From Siphonodentalium dalli (Eukaryota > Mollusca > Scaphopoda > Gadilida > Siphonodentaliidae): 64,000 nt of DNA. The notes under the pieces are model-generated. The model saw nothing but the letters and a program-made list of their open reading frames with translations, had not been told where the DNA came from and did not search any database. A program made the translations under genes and the position numbers. Positions 46,034 through 58,440 of the stretch are shown here, in pieces (position 1 is the first letter of the stretch; each line of letters starts with the position of its first letter). The DNA lies in assembly GCA_032622095.1 (NCBI GenBank), contig CP136066.1:148765559-148829558 (forward strand). Direction: 5' to 3'.

Positions 46034-46780
46034 TTGAATGACCAAGTTGCGAGGTGTCTCGAAACAATGAGGCATATTGCTCGATCCAGCGAGCCAAACG
46101 AGTTGACTGAGTCGGTTGACAATAAGGCACTCAAGAAAATGAGTCACGGTGCTCATTCCAGTGAGCCATACATGAGAACCCAAACACACACCATTACTGA
46201 GCGGGCTGGACTCAGGAAACAGAGCGAGGCTGTTATTGAACATGACGTGCTCAATGCTGCGAGGCACATGGCTCGTTCTCGTGAGCCAGTCCTCCGAAAA
46301 CAGGTTCAATTTGGTGATCGGCCACCGACTATGGGGACGGAACTCACTTCGACTCAGAATGCGGTACACAGGCCCGCTTCAAGTTGTGGCACAGAAAGCC
46401 CATCTTTATTTAGCAACAGTAGGAGAAGCAGTGCTACCTACTCGGATTACTATCCTTTGCTAGCGCCTCGTAACACGACAGTGACTTCTGAGATTGAGCA
46501 ATCACCTGAAAAATATTCAACGGATTATTCAGACATACAAAGTGAGGCCTCTGATCATCCACGTGTTTATGCTGGGCCAACTAACATGAGCTTGCGTTAC
46601 AATAGAGCTGCAATGACCACTGAAAACTGCAGTGTACATCGCCCAAATAGGGTAGATACAGAGACCAATATTGACCAAGGCAAGTCATGCCAATGGGTCA
46701 AATTAGTTCAACACCTGCCCCCTCTCATACACGGAAGAAATTACCAGCCTCCAATGTCAAGTTGCCTATCGCTGATGTAA
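46034..46780 (+). CDS. Unknown disordered Tyr-rich protein, terminal exon
   Basis: The longest open frame of the window. It can begin at ATG 46001 or, more likely, as an exon after the cttgcag acceptor at 46033, which joins in phase 0 to the donor at 45515. It ends at TAA 46778-46780; AATAAA signals follow at about 46847 and 46966. The first 90 residues contain three repeats (RHIARSSEP, SHGAHSSEP, RHMARSREP) spaced 24 and 40 residues apart. Residues about 105-175 are Ser/Tyr-rich with YSDYYPLL and YSTDYSDI, resembling tyrosine-phosphorylation or adaptor-binding segments. No transmembrane segment is seen in this exon. It could be the cytoplasmic tail of a receptor whose membrane exons lie upstream; that is inference. 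Confidence 0.6.
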   Translation: MNDQVARCLETMRHIARSSEPNELTESVDNKALKKMSHGAHSSEPYMRTQTHTITERAGLRKQSEAVIEHDVLNAARHMARSREPVLRKQVQFGDRPPTMGTELTSTQNAVHRPASSCGTESPSLFSNSRRSSATYSDYYPLLAPRNTTVTSEIEQSPEKYSTDYSDIQSEASDHPRVYAGPTNMSLRYNRAAMTTENCSVHRPNRVDTETNIDQGKSCQWVKLVQHLPPLIHGRNYQPPMSSCLSLM

Positions 46781-47827
46781 ACATGTGTTCATGTGTAGTA
46801 TTTTATATTAAAGAAATTAGTTGTTATACAGATGATTTTTTTGTCAATAAAGAAATGACTTCTGTGGTATATAATATTGTGTTGCCAACAGTTTTCAGGA
46901 CATGCTACTACTTCCTGTTCCATAATTTGATTATCTATAGTCCTTAAAAGGGAACTGTTAATAAACTTAGTTGTTCAGTAAAATAAACAATACCAGTGTC
47001 ATAACGTAGAATTAAGGTTACTAAAAACGAATCATATTCGAAAACACCAACTTATAGCGTAAAAATCGAGATTTTAATGCCTGTTTGACGTCGAAAATTC
47101 GTAAGCTAAAACTCAGAAGCCAGTCGCCAGTTTTATGTGCACAAAGAAGCGTGACGTCAAAGTGGGAACGTAACTTTTTTTCTTATCAGGGAAAAAGACG
47201 TAAACATGTCCACGTGTTTTTCATTTGTTTTGTTAGTGGCGACTTACGATACAAATCTACTATTTTCAACAATTTGCCCATTTAGAAAGGATTGATGACT
47301 GAACTGTGTAATCATATAATATCACGGAGTTGTGCTAGGACTATACGTTGGACGCTGTTTTGAGAATTTTCGATGAATATTGTGAATTGGATTTTCGATT
47401 CTGGAGGTTCACGTTTCGCAAAATTGACAACAAATTGACATTGACAGGTCACTTTTGAAAGTCAGATTTATGTTTTAGAGGAATGTTATCAACCAAGAGT
47501 CAACATTATTGAACTGTAATGTGCGTAGAACAGTTGTCTGCAGTTTTCAACACATTCTTGGTGGAAAATGATTTTATAACTACGGTGAAATTTGGGAAGT
47601 AAATCACATATTTTCGATGTTTTTTTCCGATGGTAATCCGACGTGGACCGTTTTCGACAATGCCAGCAAAGAGCTGATGCTGAACTCTTCCAATTTGATG
47701 ATTATTTATTATAATTAATAAATATATTTTTTAATCATTTCGCTTGTATATATTCTCCAAAATCACTTGGACAAGCGTAGGTGAACAACCGATATACAAC
47801 AATAGCCTGATCGAGTTAAAATAGATT

Positions 47828-48100
47828 CATTGGTCGGTCTTCCTGGCACATTGCTCACTGTTGTATTGTAAGAGGGGGACCTCTAAATTTCTTGAACATT
47901 GAAATTCCGTTTGTTTGAGAATTTGTAGATGTTTATATTGAATATTCTCAGTAAATAATTATTCTGTTTGTTTCAAAAGAAATCAGAATAATTGTTATTG
48001 TTTGCAATTATTGGTTGAAAGATAATTATAGAACAGTTTAGATTGACTCCCCTCTTACCAGATGCATGCTGACTATGGAAGACCGATCGGTCTGTTTAAG
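47828..48100. mobile_element. Short inverted-repeat MITE
   Basis: The left arm (about 47829-47878, 'ggtcggtcttcc ... gtaagaggggg') is matched in inverse by 48051-48100 ('cccctcttac ... ggaagaccgatc'). The core is AT-rich and empty. Target duplication not determined. Confidence 0.55.
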
Positions 48101-48469
48101 CCATTCCGGGCTATTATAGATCGCTCGGCGATTCACCCAGGTCCGTTGGATGGCTCAAACGATGTTTCCTAAGAAATTCCTACCAAGGCCGGTTTATACC
48201 CTTAATTTGAACCACACAGTTGATTATTTCGTGCCATATTTTTTGTCATTTCACACCATATGTTTCGTTGGTTCCCACAAATGATAATTGGTCATGCGTA
48301 TGCAGCGTACATGTGAACAATTATTTTAATTTTGTTAACTTAATGAAAGCGAACATGTTTATGATTTAACGTTACGTGATGATGACAAACCGACAATTAC
48401 ATGTAAACATATTTCTTTCTTTTTTTGCGAAAAAAAATTAACAAATTGAAATTGTGGCAACAAAGTTAA

Positions 48470-48912
48470 AGATACATAATCCGAATTAATGCTTGCATAT
48501 TACTATTTCCTTGGCTTGGGGGTAAACATATTTGATTCGAGTCGAGGAACCCACCCGTCAAAGCTCAGAGTGATCAGATACCAATTTTATAAATCTATTA
48601 TTTTTCACCATCTATAATTTTTAGTGGCCCAGTAAAAAGTCGATGAGAAGACGTTCTCAGACCAAATTGCGGATGAAGATGGATATTAAACTCTAAAAGC
48701 AAGTGGCTTTTTTGTGTCAGCTATTTGACAAACCGGCAAAAAAGTTTTGAACAAAATGTTGATAAATAACAGGTTTTGGGCAATTGTTTACTATTGTTGA
48801 TTGGTTAGCATTATTTTTGGGGCATTAATCGATTCTGATAACCGAAGCGGCATTTCAAAAAATGTTGTTGGAATCTGATAATGTGGGAACCATCAAATCG
48901 GTTTGAGTACCT
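48470..48912. mobile_element. TTAA-flanked MITE (family B), diverged copy
   Basis: Bounded by TTAA at 48466-48469 and 48913-48916, with ends related to AGGTACTCAATCCGA. It shares 'gattcgagtcgaggaaccca', 'caaagctcagagtgatcagata' and 'attgcggatgaagatggat' with 52710-53147. Much more worn, especially in the right half. Confidence 0.65.
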
Positions 48913-49406
48913 TTAATGTTATTTCAAAAAAATAATACGGTATACTCAATGGTACAAATTGTCGAAATGATACATGTACTGGTATGAAATGTCCAGAACC
49001 CTAGTGTGAAACATCTCTATGTCAAACTTTCATGGCACGAAATGTCCAGCAATATATTGGCTGTTCAGTCCATTGCACATTAGAATTTTTTTCCAAATGA
49101 AGGTAATATTATTATATTAAAAGCAGCGTTTAGTGTTAAGTTCAATCTTGAACTAATTGTACATGTGATGTAGTCACAGGGGCTTGTTGTAAAGAAAACA
49201 AGTAAAATTGAGGGTGCCACTTTATCAAACATTATAAATGCATCAATATTCTATTGATATACATGTAATGCTTTACAAACGCATGTTTTTGTATATATAT
49301 TTTTACTTGTTTTCTTAACAAGCCTCAGTTTAAGAATAGGAAGCCACGACTTATCTGCGAAAGAGCTCTGGATCTCTTGTTCACTCTTTGTGTGACCACT
49401 GAAATC

Positions 49407-49540
49407 AGACGTGGCTAGATAGTCTCCCCATTGGGGAGGGGGGGGTCCACATTGATACATGTATGTTGCGACAGCACCCCCTTGGAAGGAAGTTTCCCAC
49501 TGATGGCTATATCGGTCCAAAATTTGTTCGAAAATTATTA
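49407..49540. mobile_element. hAT-family end fragment
   Basis: Starts CAGACGTGGCTAGATAG, like the CAGGGACGTGGCTAGAGGG end of 12831-13746, and continues with a G-run and 'actgatggctat(a)tcggtccaaaa'. Truncated on the right. Confidence 0.45.
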
Positions 49541-49894
49541 ATTAGATTTGCCATTTTTGCCCGGTACGACTTGTTATCAAACTACATTTGTACATGTACT
49601 GACCGTAGGTGAATATAACTTCAATTTGCCTTAAATCGAGTTTAAATAGTTTTAGACATCACCAGTCAGAGTAATATGATCCAAGTAATATGGCTTTACA
49701 ACATGGCATAATTCTATTTCACTGTTAAAATAATGCATAGACAATTATTTTTTGTGATGTCACTCATTTGAAAGAGTTTGTCAATATTACACTGTTACTA
49801 AGAGACAAACTAATTAATGGATAGGGTATTACTTGGTTGGTTTGATATTATAGGCCCGATTTCAGCCCTAGGTAACCTCATATCAGCACCATTA

Positions 49895-50010
49895 TGATGA
49901 TTAACTTTCTCGTAAGAAATTACCCCTATTAGACCCCTTTGGAGCCATCTAGAAGGTCCCTCGTGAATTTATATAGAATACAGACATTCACAAATATAGG
50001 TATAGATAAA
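49895..50010 (+). repeat. ACAGA-tailed repeat, 3' fragment
   Basis: 'ttctcgtaagaaattacccctattagaccccttt' through 'acagacattcacaaatataggtatagata' matches the 3' end of the copy at 4583-5135. Confidence 0.6.
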
Positions 50011-50317
50011 GTTTTTTAAGAAGTTCCCGGACCCCTGTGGCTGTAAATAGAATGCACTCAGAGATTCTGACTTCAAAATTTGTGCCACCTTCTAATTTAC
50101 ATGTACCGGTATACTACCGGTAGTATTGCTTGATAAGTTGATAGACATGTGTTGATTTGATTTGGGTTGAAAGATTAGAAAATCAGTGCCCCCCCCCCCC
50201 CTCAAAATTATCATTTAAGGATTAATCTTGGTTTTGAATGTAATTACAGTTTAAAGATGGTCTATCTCTCACTAAACCAAGTTTTATATGCAGCAGTTTC
50301 CTGAAATATGTATTGTA

Positions 50318-50835
50318 TGAAATATTAAAAATAATAAATATGAATTGAAAACCCCTGTCCGGAAATGCTTCTATCTGACAATATTGATTTTATTTTATAT
50401 TTTCTGGTATATTAGATACATACACATGTACAACTAATTTGGGACATTTTATAGCTCACAAAAATGTTTGGAGTGTAGCAAGTGGGACAACTCTATCTGA
50501 GATCGCCTGAAAGTTTTATGACATGACGGTTTGTTGTAAAAATAGTAACGAAAAATATGTCCCAATTGATAATCACATTATATAAGAACTTGAATGTCCT
50601 CATAGTGGTGAACATCTACAGGTACCGTACATGTATACCAAATTTGATTGAAATCCAAGCAGTTATTAGCACTATTGTTCAAGTTATGCCCTGAACAGAC
50701 ATCGGACGGATGGACAGACAGGTGCAAAACAGTATACCCCTTTTTTTTAAAGGGGGTATGAATATCGATAATTGATATAAGCATTCCTGACATGTGTCTT
50801 CGACTCGAATTTATTATTTTATACCATGGGAATTA
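50318..50835. mobile_element. Family A MITE, diverged copy
   Basis: The left part contains 'aataataaatatgaattgaaaacccctgtccggaaatgcttctatc' and the right part 'tgtcttcgactcgaatttattattttatacc', matching the two arms of 3640-4149. Exact ends and TTAA were not resolved. Confidence 0.5.
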
Positions 50836-50850
50836 TAGAAAACATATTTA

Positions 50851-52383
50851 GGTGACGTTCACACATAGCCGGTGAAGCCGTTACCCGGCGAACCCGTTAG
50901 CCGGCGAAGGTTGGGCAGAGTGTTTACACATCGCCGGCGAAGATACGCATATATTCATGTGTCTCCTTTACTTGTTAATAGTTTTCGTTTTAGTTCTCAC
51001 TGAACTGCAATATGATATTGCTGTACACCTGTAAACATCTAGCCGCTTCCTGTTAAAGATATGGTTGGGCAGTATAGTGAAATGAAACTTTTTAGAAATG
51101 GAAATGCTGAAATTATTAATATCCAACTCAAACTTTCAGGTATTGCTATTGGTAATTTTATAGATATTTAAAAAACATTGTTAATGGTTTGTTTGGATTC
51201 ATATACAGCCTGTGAAGTGAGTGTCGCACCAAAAGCATGGCCATTGTCAGTTTTGAGATCTTTTCGTCGCATACATTTACAAATTGGTGTCTAATCATTC
51301 GGATTGGATTTTATATTATATATATAAGTTTCAACATCGCGAATCAAATGTGACGCATTTTCCGTTTGCACATTATACAATAAAATATGTTTTTCATTTT
51401 ACTCGGGCGTTCACCATGTCCATGTATATAGGGCCGTGGCGATGGGGTGTCTCATCCCAACTTTAATCAAAATATTCAAAAGCTGGAAATTTCATACCTG
51501 ACACGGCAATAGTTGGACATTTGACACCAGCAATATGTTGAAATTGTTCTCGTAGTTTTATTTTCAACAATTTGTTATTGGTGATTTCTTTAGGCAACAT
51601 TTGCTTATTTTTTTACCAAATTGTTGGACTGAAATGACCATCAGTTGGAAATGATCCAACCTTATTAGAGGTGCGTCAAGTTTTGAAAATGTCCAACAAT
51701 TGGAAATATTAAGGCTGAATGCTAGGGTTTTGCAATTTTCAGGGTTCAGATTAAAAAAAATTCTCACACCTGCCATAACCACGGTCGGTCGATAAATTCC
51801 AAAGATGAACAGTCCCACACTCAGATTTAGATTATTGAACTAATTGTCCATTAAGTTTGAATCCATAGAAACGTGCCATCCCATTTCCTCCATATATATA
51901 TATGGACATACATGTACATGAATTAATTCCCTCGAATGCGCAACAAATGTACCATGCACATGCAGAGTACGTGTACCATCATCGGTTAGTATTTATAATA
52001 ATAGCTTATAACCAAGGTGCGTGACCACCGACCTGACAGCTGATTAGAGACAATCAAACTGGCACACTGACCAATATATACACAGGTGAAAAGCGGGCTG
52101 GTCTATCAGCGATTACACAATAATATTGTTCGAGTTAATTGTTGAAAGGAAATCACCCATGACGGCATGACCCCAGATAAACATCTAACTTAACCACAGA
52201 GCGAATTAGAATCCATACGACAATCAGGTGCTTGTACTAAATCATTTTATCCAAAAGTTGAAAACCGTATAGCTGAGTATCCGGTTAGCCGTAATTATTA
52301 TCCGGCGAAGTATAAACACTCTATTGTTATCGCTGCCGGCTAAAGCGAATGCGATCTTCGCCGGGTAATGTATAAACACCCCC
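50851..52383. mobile_element. Harbinger-like non-autonomous element
   Basis: Ends GGTGACGTTCACACATAGCC and, inverted, GGGGGTGTTTATACATTACC, flanked by TTA on each side (50848-50850, 52384-52386). A TTA target with GG-GTGTTYAYACAT-type termini is characteristic of PIF/Harbinger. Subterminal arrays of CCGGCGAA/TTCGCCGG motifs occur at both ends. A hAT-family copy (51432-51790) is nested inside. No transposase is left. Confidence 0.7.
51432..51790. mobile_element. hAT-family element nested in the Harbinger-like element
   Basis: Left end AGGGCCGTGGCGATGGGGTG, then 'tttcatacctgacacggcaatagttgga', 'gaccatcagttggaa' and a right end near CCATAACCACGGTC. It is the same family as 12831-13746 in inverse order. 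The element is worn and no octamer duplication is visible. Confidence 0.5.
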
Positions 52384-52709
52384 TTAGTCAATAGGAAGCT
52401 CTAGATATAAATCCATCTTCAAATGCTGATCACAAACTGATAATAAATCAGTGTTTGTGATTTGGTATAAAGCCTTTAGACTCTACTGTTCAGACTCTAC
52501 TGTTTACAGCTACCGGTATAATCTTGTGTGCCAAATACAACTGCAGGGTGGAATATAAGTGCAGGGTGAAAATTTCTGAAAAAAAATAATAGTGCAGGAT
52601 TTAATAGAAGTGTGTGTTCACTGTGGGAACATATCAATTCTCACAGAAAAGTTGATATCTTGTGGAAGATGGACTTTTTCAATATTTAATTACATGAACA
52701 TGTACTTAA

Positions 52710-53147
52710 AGGTACTCAATCCGATCAGACGCTCCTAAATTACTATTTCTTTAGCTTCAGGGGTAAACAATATTTGATTCGAGTCGAGGAACCCACACTT
52801 CAAAGCTCAGAGTGATCAGATATTTATTATTGAAGTTTGTTATTTCTCGAGATGTGTACTAATAATTGGCACAGAAACACGAGGTCAAACGGACAAATTG
52901 CGGATGAAGATGGATAACTCTAAAATCAAGTGGTAATAATAACCACTTGATTTTAGAGTTATCCATCTTTATCCGCAATTTTGACGGCGTGTTTTTGGGC
53001 CACAAACAATATAAATAATAAATTTCAAAAATTGATATGTGATCACTCGGAGCGTTGATGGGTAGGTTCCTCGACTCGAATCAAATATGTTTTTCCCCGA
53101 AGCCAAAGAAATAGTAATTTCGGAGCGTCTGATCGGATTGAGTACCT
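52710..53147. mobile_element. TTAA-flanked MITE (family B), well-preserved copy
   Basis: 438 bp between TTAA at 52706-52709 and 53148-53151. Perfect ends AGGTACTCAATCCGATCAGA and inverse, with inverted similarity running almost to the centre, where 'ggataactctaaaatcaagtgg' and its inverse form a tight hairpin. The whole unit is thus a long fold-back. AG...CT ends with TTAA point to a Kolobok-type element. Confidence 0.8.
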
Positions 53148-53559
53148 TTAAACAATTATTTTTGTATCTAGACTTTGATTATAAAGCAAGTTTTCACAAT
53201 TGACATGCTTAAAATTGATACATGCATGGGAAAATGTAACCATCATTGTCTACACGCCCTGTGTGCGCAACATCTCAAATGAAAAATCCAGTCTCTTGTA
53301 CTAGTATTTGTAATTAAACTATTTGTATAGCATTTGTTATTAAAATTTAGAACAGAGCCATAATTTTGTTGAAATGTGCAGATCTACATGTATGGTAATA
53401 AGCATCGTGCAGGGTGGATTTTTCTCATAAAATTAATAAACATACAGGTACAATTATTTGGCAAACAAGAGTAGGCACTTTGGTGGAGTCTGATGATCAT
53501 GTTAGATGCTGATGCTGCTAGTCTACAGGGTCAGTGTCTGGTTGTTCCCCTTGCAGAGG

Positions 53560-53880
53560 AGATATAAATGGGTACAGGACATTTTGGATCGTCTTAAGTC
53601 GTTTCGTACCATATTTTTTGTAGTTTTGCACCATATTTTTTGTAGTTTCGTACCTTATTGTTTGGTCGTTTCGCACCATGTTGGAAATCAATTCATCGTT
53701 TCATACCAATGATACCATGTCACCATACGTGTTACGATGTACATGTATGTCACACCATAGGGAAACAATTAAATGATTTTCTGCAAAGTACGAAATAAAA
53801 AAAGGAACCAAACAATCCGGTATGAAACAACCAAAACATATGGTATGAAACGACAATGGTATCGAATAGTGAAATAATGA
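53560..53880. repeat. Cluster of 'cgtaccatattttttgt' phrases in both orientations
   Basis: 'ttcgtaccatattttttgtagtttt', 'gcaccatattttttgtagtttcgtacc', then inverted 'ggtatgaaacaaccaaaacatatggtatgaaacga'. Similar phrases occur at 48220-48265 and 48950-49045. A degenerate inverted tandem repeat. Confidence 0.5.
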
Positions 53881-54585
53881 AGAAGTCACTATAGTTGTAT
53901 ATCGTTATAATATGGTCACAATATATATAATGCAACGTGAAAGTTGACATGACATCTGTTCTGTTCGACTTCAGATGTACTCGATTTCTTCTCCTGCAAT
54001 GTTCAGAATCCTATCCAACAACACTGATATGAAGCGTCTAGAAATTAGAATCCATATTTAATATCATACATATAAAATAAATCCTTCAGAGTAAGTTCAG
54101 ACATTCAGTGTTACCGATTTTCAGAATCAACAACTGACTGATCAAGCGCGGTTCCACTCAATCAGTCAATGGTTGTTTTTAAGAAGTCATCGTAATGTAC
54201 GGTGCTAGTACGCAGTAGATCAAACGATTCTCTGATGGTGCTGTTAGCACTTGTTGCACACCTCCTAAGTTCTCCACCAGATTTTGACAGACACTTCCTG
54301 CCACACTGGGGAGTCACAGTAACAGTACTAACAGTAACACTGACAGTGAATGATTGGATAGTAGTACTACTCGTCTACTGATTGATACTGATGCAGTCCT
54401 CAAATTTGGTCACGGTTGCTTTATTTTCCTTGTCTTCTTCGAATTTTTTTTAGTGTGAGATGTAGATTATTCATTTGTAGAATAACAAATCAATTATCAT
54501 GACAATCGTCGTCAACAATGAATGACATTGATAATTTGATCGATTCAATGATTGTTGACACTGTGTGACTTGGTGAATTTAAATT

Positions 54586-54777
54586 TTAAGTCTCGCTGTC
54601 CTTGCGACTATCTTCGTCGGCTGGTTCATGTAAATATGGGCCAATATTCAAACGCAAGCCATCAAAGGCATCTTCAGTATCTGCCATAGATGCAGGATCC
54701 TCCACAACACGTAAATCGTCGTCATTTTCATGATCAGAGTCACTTTCAGACGCGGAAATGCAGTGTGCAGAAGCCAT
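54586..54777 (-). CDS. Acidic N-terminal ORF resembling P2X7-cytoplasmic-like proteins
   Basis: The 63-codon frame starts at ATG 54777 and stops at TAA 54588-54586. The first 40 residues are rich in Ser, Asp and Glu. They are followed by LNIGPYLHEPADED, which resembles the '(I)-x-PY-x-(F/Y/H)EP' segment that opens many invertebrate proteins annotated as P2X7-like. The rest of that domain (Cys/His-rich, about 100 residues) is not in this frame and could be in a later exon to the left, though none was seen. The start lies 233 bp inside the right end of the proposed 8-kb TTAA element, with a GTGACGTCA (CRE-like) site at about 54818-54826. It may be element-borne or a host first exon. Confidence 0.4.
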   Translation of the reverse strand: MASAHCISASESDSDHENDDDLRVVEDPASMADTEDAFDGLRLNIGPYLHEPADEDSRKDSET

Positions 54778-55014
54778 TTTTTCGTAAACAGTTCGTCTGC
54801 AGGGGTAAGTCCCACCTTGACGTCACAGGTTTTGCGGTCACGTGACTCGGGCAAAATTAGCTTAGAAATAATAATCGATTTTTAAAAGTCGCTAAAAACA
54901 CGTTTGTCGATAACATTATATCTAATTTTTTATTGGATGTTATATTTAAACCTTATTCACACCAAACTAGCCATTAACATTGAAATGATGCGACATTTAA
55001 CAGTTCCCATTTAA

Positions 55015-56736
55015 ATGTTCTCTCACTCTACTCATCCTATGAGTCGTCAAAATTAATACTATTTCGGTTATTAAAAACATTCTCACATACACCGCTACAT
55101 GAATCTTTGCAGCCAAGGCTCAATAGTCACAGTCTTATTTGTATGACTCAATCAAAGAGCGACCAGCCATGGCTGTCATGACATGGTACATCATGCTTGG
55201 GGTTAGTATGGTGTGCCAATCACTGATATAGTTCGCACGAAGATGTGTTGATGTTATTTCTTAAGGAGTCTGTGGCTGCTGGGGGTAGAAGATGTGTTCC
55301 AGTGTTCGGTTATACAACATAAGAACGTGTGCTTTAATTTGTCGAATAGACGACATTATGGCCCACCATAATATAGCCCACATGCAGACTCTTGGTAGGA
55401 TATATCTTCAAAAGTAATATATTACACAAATTGATGAAAATTTTAAGTCGGCATCACATTTTACTGTTTTTGAATACACAGTCAAACGGATTCATTTAAT
55501 AGGTATTTGTGAATATCGCAGCCTGTCAATGCGTGAATTGGAGCAAAGGATTCACACACCTCATTGGACAATACTGTCCGCTATGTCGTTCACGGAAATG
55601 AGACATGACCTATTTTTGGATTTAGTATGAAGAACTATCCTAGCTCCTATTCATTGAGAAACATAACATTCGACATGTACCTCAGTGGAATAAAACAATA
55701 ACTAGCTTCCGACCGAGGCGTTGTGCATTGGCTGCATGTAACAGTATACATGTATCCGCTTCCTCGTGGTAACATACTATCACGAGAGCAGACACTAACT
55801 AAGCGAACGTCGCCATTCGGGGACCATATCACGTGACATTCCACCACATGGCAAACATACAATTCAGTGTTTTTGAAACACATGTAGATTATGCACTCGA
55901 CCATTCGCGAAAAAAATAGAAGCCTGACAAGGAGTCTTTGTTATCACCACGTGATAAATATTTGGCATTGTCTGGAACTGTGTCATGGACACAGGATGTG
56001 TGAAGCATTGCCTGAATACAAGGATTGTATTCTCGGGTTGCAGGAAAAAGGTAGCATAATGACTTAATCTGAAAAAGAATTGCAACAATCTACTAATATC
56101 GATGATGACCTACTTACATCCTGTCAATAATCTGTATGTGCTTTGTGTGACAAGCCGACATGTATTCAAGTCCATGGATTACGATAAACGTTCTCCTGTT
56201 GTTAAACAAGAATAACAAATATAAAGACTTCTTAAGCAACACTTTTTTCGTGCAAACTATCAGGCAATTACTTGACACAATAACTCAACCCATTATAGAA
56301 TGCCATGTCCTTATAACCCTATGCAATTTGGTCCTATGGTGTGTGGCATATATAACCATATCCCTATCTATAGTGGACGAGATACGTGTTTATGGTTATA
56401 TGATAACACTAGGCAGAGTGACATGAGGTGTCCCTAAAGTATGTCTCTTTACCTATATGCCCGTTTGAGTTTCATGTGAATAATGTTATCCCATACGCAG
56501 AAAGGGAATAGTCAGCACCATATGCACATGCATAAAAACTAATCTATAACAATGATGATGAAGCAAGATTCAAGCGTATTCATGATTGGCCAGTCCACTC
56601 TCATTGTCCCTTTCATGCCCGTCGGGTTCACAGCATAGATCAACACCATGCTACTATTATAATCTTCGGATTGTTAACAAACCTAAATGATTTCAGTTGA
56701 CCAAGAATATATTCCCACAAGCTGGGAAGAAACATA
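55015..56736. other. No gene recognised
   Basis: Frames up to 88 codons without known motifs; no clear repeats. Confidence 0.4.
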
Positions 56737-58204
56737 ATAGTACAGCGGCCAAATCGAAAAAGAGCTCTAGTTTTCGAGATGCCCATACCCACGATAGAAC
56801 AAGTTAAAACTAACTTTTTTTTAAAGGAGAAATATATACTCTTTACGAAAATGGTAGTGAAAAATATCGGAATTGGTGGTGGCTATTCTCAAATCGACGA
56901 TGAACGATACCTACCAGTGACTTTTGTCCAGAAATTAACGATTTTGTTAAAGTGAGCCCTGTGGCTATGTCCTAAGTTATTTGCCCACATTGTTGCTGTT
57001 ATAATGACTACAACATATAATACATGTAACTGATATGCAAGAAGTGTGGGTAATTTGGATTTTCGTGCCATTTGGAGCCGAAACATTTATTTTTTGTTGA
57101 AAAATCGCTCTTTTTCAAAAAAATTATATTTTTTGGAACATTATCATTCAAACGGTTATTGCAATAATATTGAAATATTTAGTCCAAATGGTTTACTGGT
57201 TATCTGAAAACATATGAAGAAAGAAGTTAACATAAATTTTGAAAGGTTTGCGAGATATTGGATTTTAGCTACCCCTCCCCCAAACACGTTTTTGGTCGAA
57301 AAAATACATATTTTTGATGACATTACAAACATTTTCGATTTGATCTGAATGGGACCCAATATGTATCTTGTACTGAAAGTGTTGTCCAGAGATGCCGTTT
57401 AATCGATTACAGATGTGTTCAGGCTTTCAGACCACCAGTTACAACAACAACAATTATTTTATTGATAACAGGTAATTTTGCATGCATTAACATCGATGTT
57501 AAGTACTAAAACCTTTGTTACAAACAACACGTGACCAACTATATAATTCATATGGCTCAGTAGTTATCTGGACATCACAAGTAGAAAGAATTTGACAGAA
57601 ATTGAAAAATAACGGAATTGGTGGTGGCTATTGTCAAATAGACGATGAGCGATAACCTCCAGTGACTTTTCCAAGAAATTAACGATTTTGGTAAAGCGAG
57701 CCCTGTGGCTATGTCCTAGCCTATTTGCTCATATTATTCGGGTTAAAATTACTACACCACACCATACCTCTACCTGATATAAAAAAAAGTGTTGGTTAAT
57801 TTAGATTTTCCTGCCATTTGGAGCCAAAACTTTTATTTTTTGCTGAAAAATCGCACTTTTTCACAAAAATATTATTTTTCGAACAGTATTATTCAAATGG
57901 ATATTGTTATAATGCCGAAATATTTAATTCTTATGGCGAAGCAGTGATCTGCCAAGCATATGAAGAAAGAAGTTAACACAAACTTAGAACAATTTGCGAA
58001 ATAATGGAGTTTAGCTACCCCTCCCCAAACACGTTTTTGGTCGAAAAATTACATATTTTTGTTCATAACTTTACCAAATTTCCCAATTGATCATACTGGG
58101 AACCAGCATAATTCTTTTGCTGAAATTGGAGCCCGGGGACATTGCTTAAGTGATTAAAGACGTGTTCGGGCTTCCAGACCCCAAATTACAACAACAACGC
58201 ATTT

Positions 58205-58440
58205 TAATTGCTATTGCATACAGTAAGTGTCGCATATCACAAGTACTCCATTCTCGTTTAAGATTGAAATGCAGTAGTTTGAATTATGGCCAAGTGAGTA
58301 ATCGCATTAAAACGTCCCCTCTCTGTCATTGTGGTAAATGGAAAAAGCATATCATTACTTATTTGAATACAGTGGTCCTAAGACTGAACTTCTATGCGCC
58401 ATACTGAATGTAATTTTATCAGAAATAGTCATTTGTTAAA
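58205..58440 (+). pseudogene. LINE C-terminal relic inside the fold-back element
   Basis: In one frame ILHSRLRLKCSSLN then SPLCHCGK, and after a shift AYHYLFEYSGPKTELLCAIL. Together these match the zinc-knuckle-like C-terminus (C-x-C-G...HYLFEC...R-x-ELL) of several LINE ORF2 types. The second Cys of the motif is Tyr here. Broken and incomplete. Confidence 0.6.

Larger units (their letters stand above)
46948..55010. mobile_element. Possible 8.06-kb TTAA-flanked element
   Basis: Left end TTAA|AAGGGAACTGTTAA (TTAA 46944-46947) and right end, inverted, ATGGGAACTGTTAA with TTAA at 55011-55014. Beyond the 14-bp termini both sides share subterminal blocks in the same order from each end, notably GTGACGTCAA[A/G]GTGGGA (47151-47167 and, inverted, 54810-54826) and 'aaaaatcga' with 'taagctaa'. 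Inside are several smaller insertions (47828-48100, 48470-48912, 49407-49540, 50318-50835, 50851-52383, 52710-53147) and the minus-strand ORF at 54777. No transposase was recognised, so it may be a decayed or cargo-carrying relative of a Kolobok- or piggyBac-type element. Chance pairing of short ends is the main alternative; the shared subterminal blocks argue against it. Confidence 0.5.
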
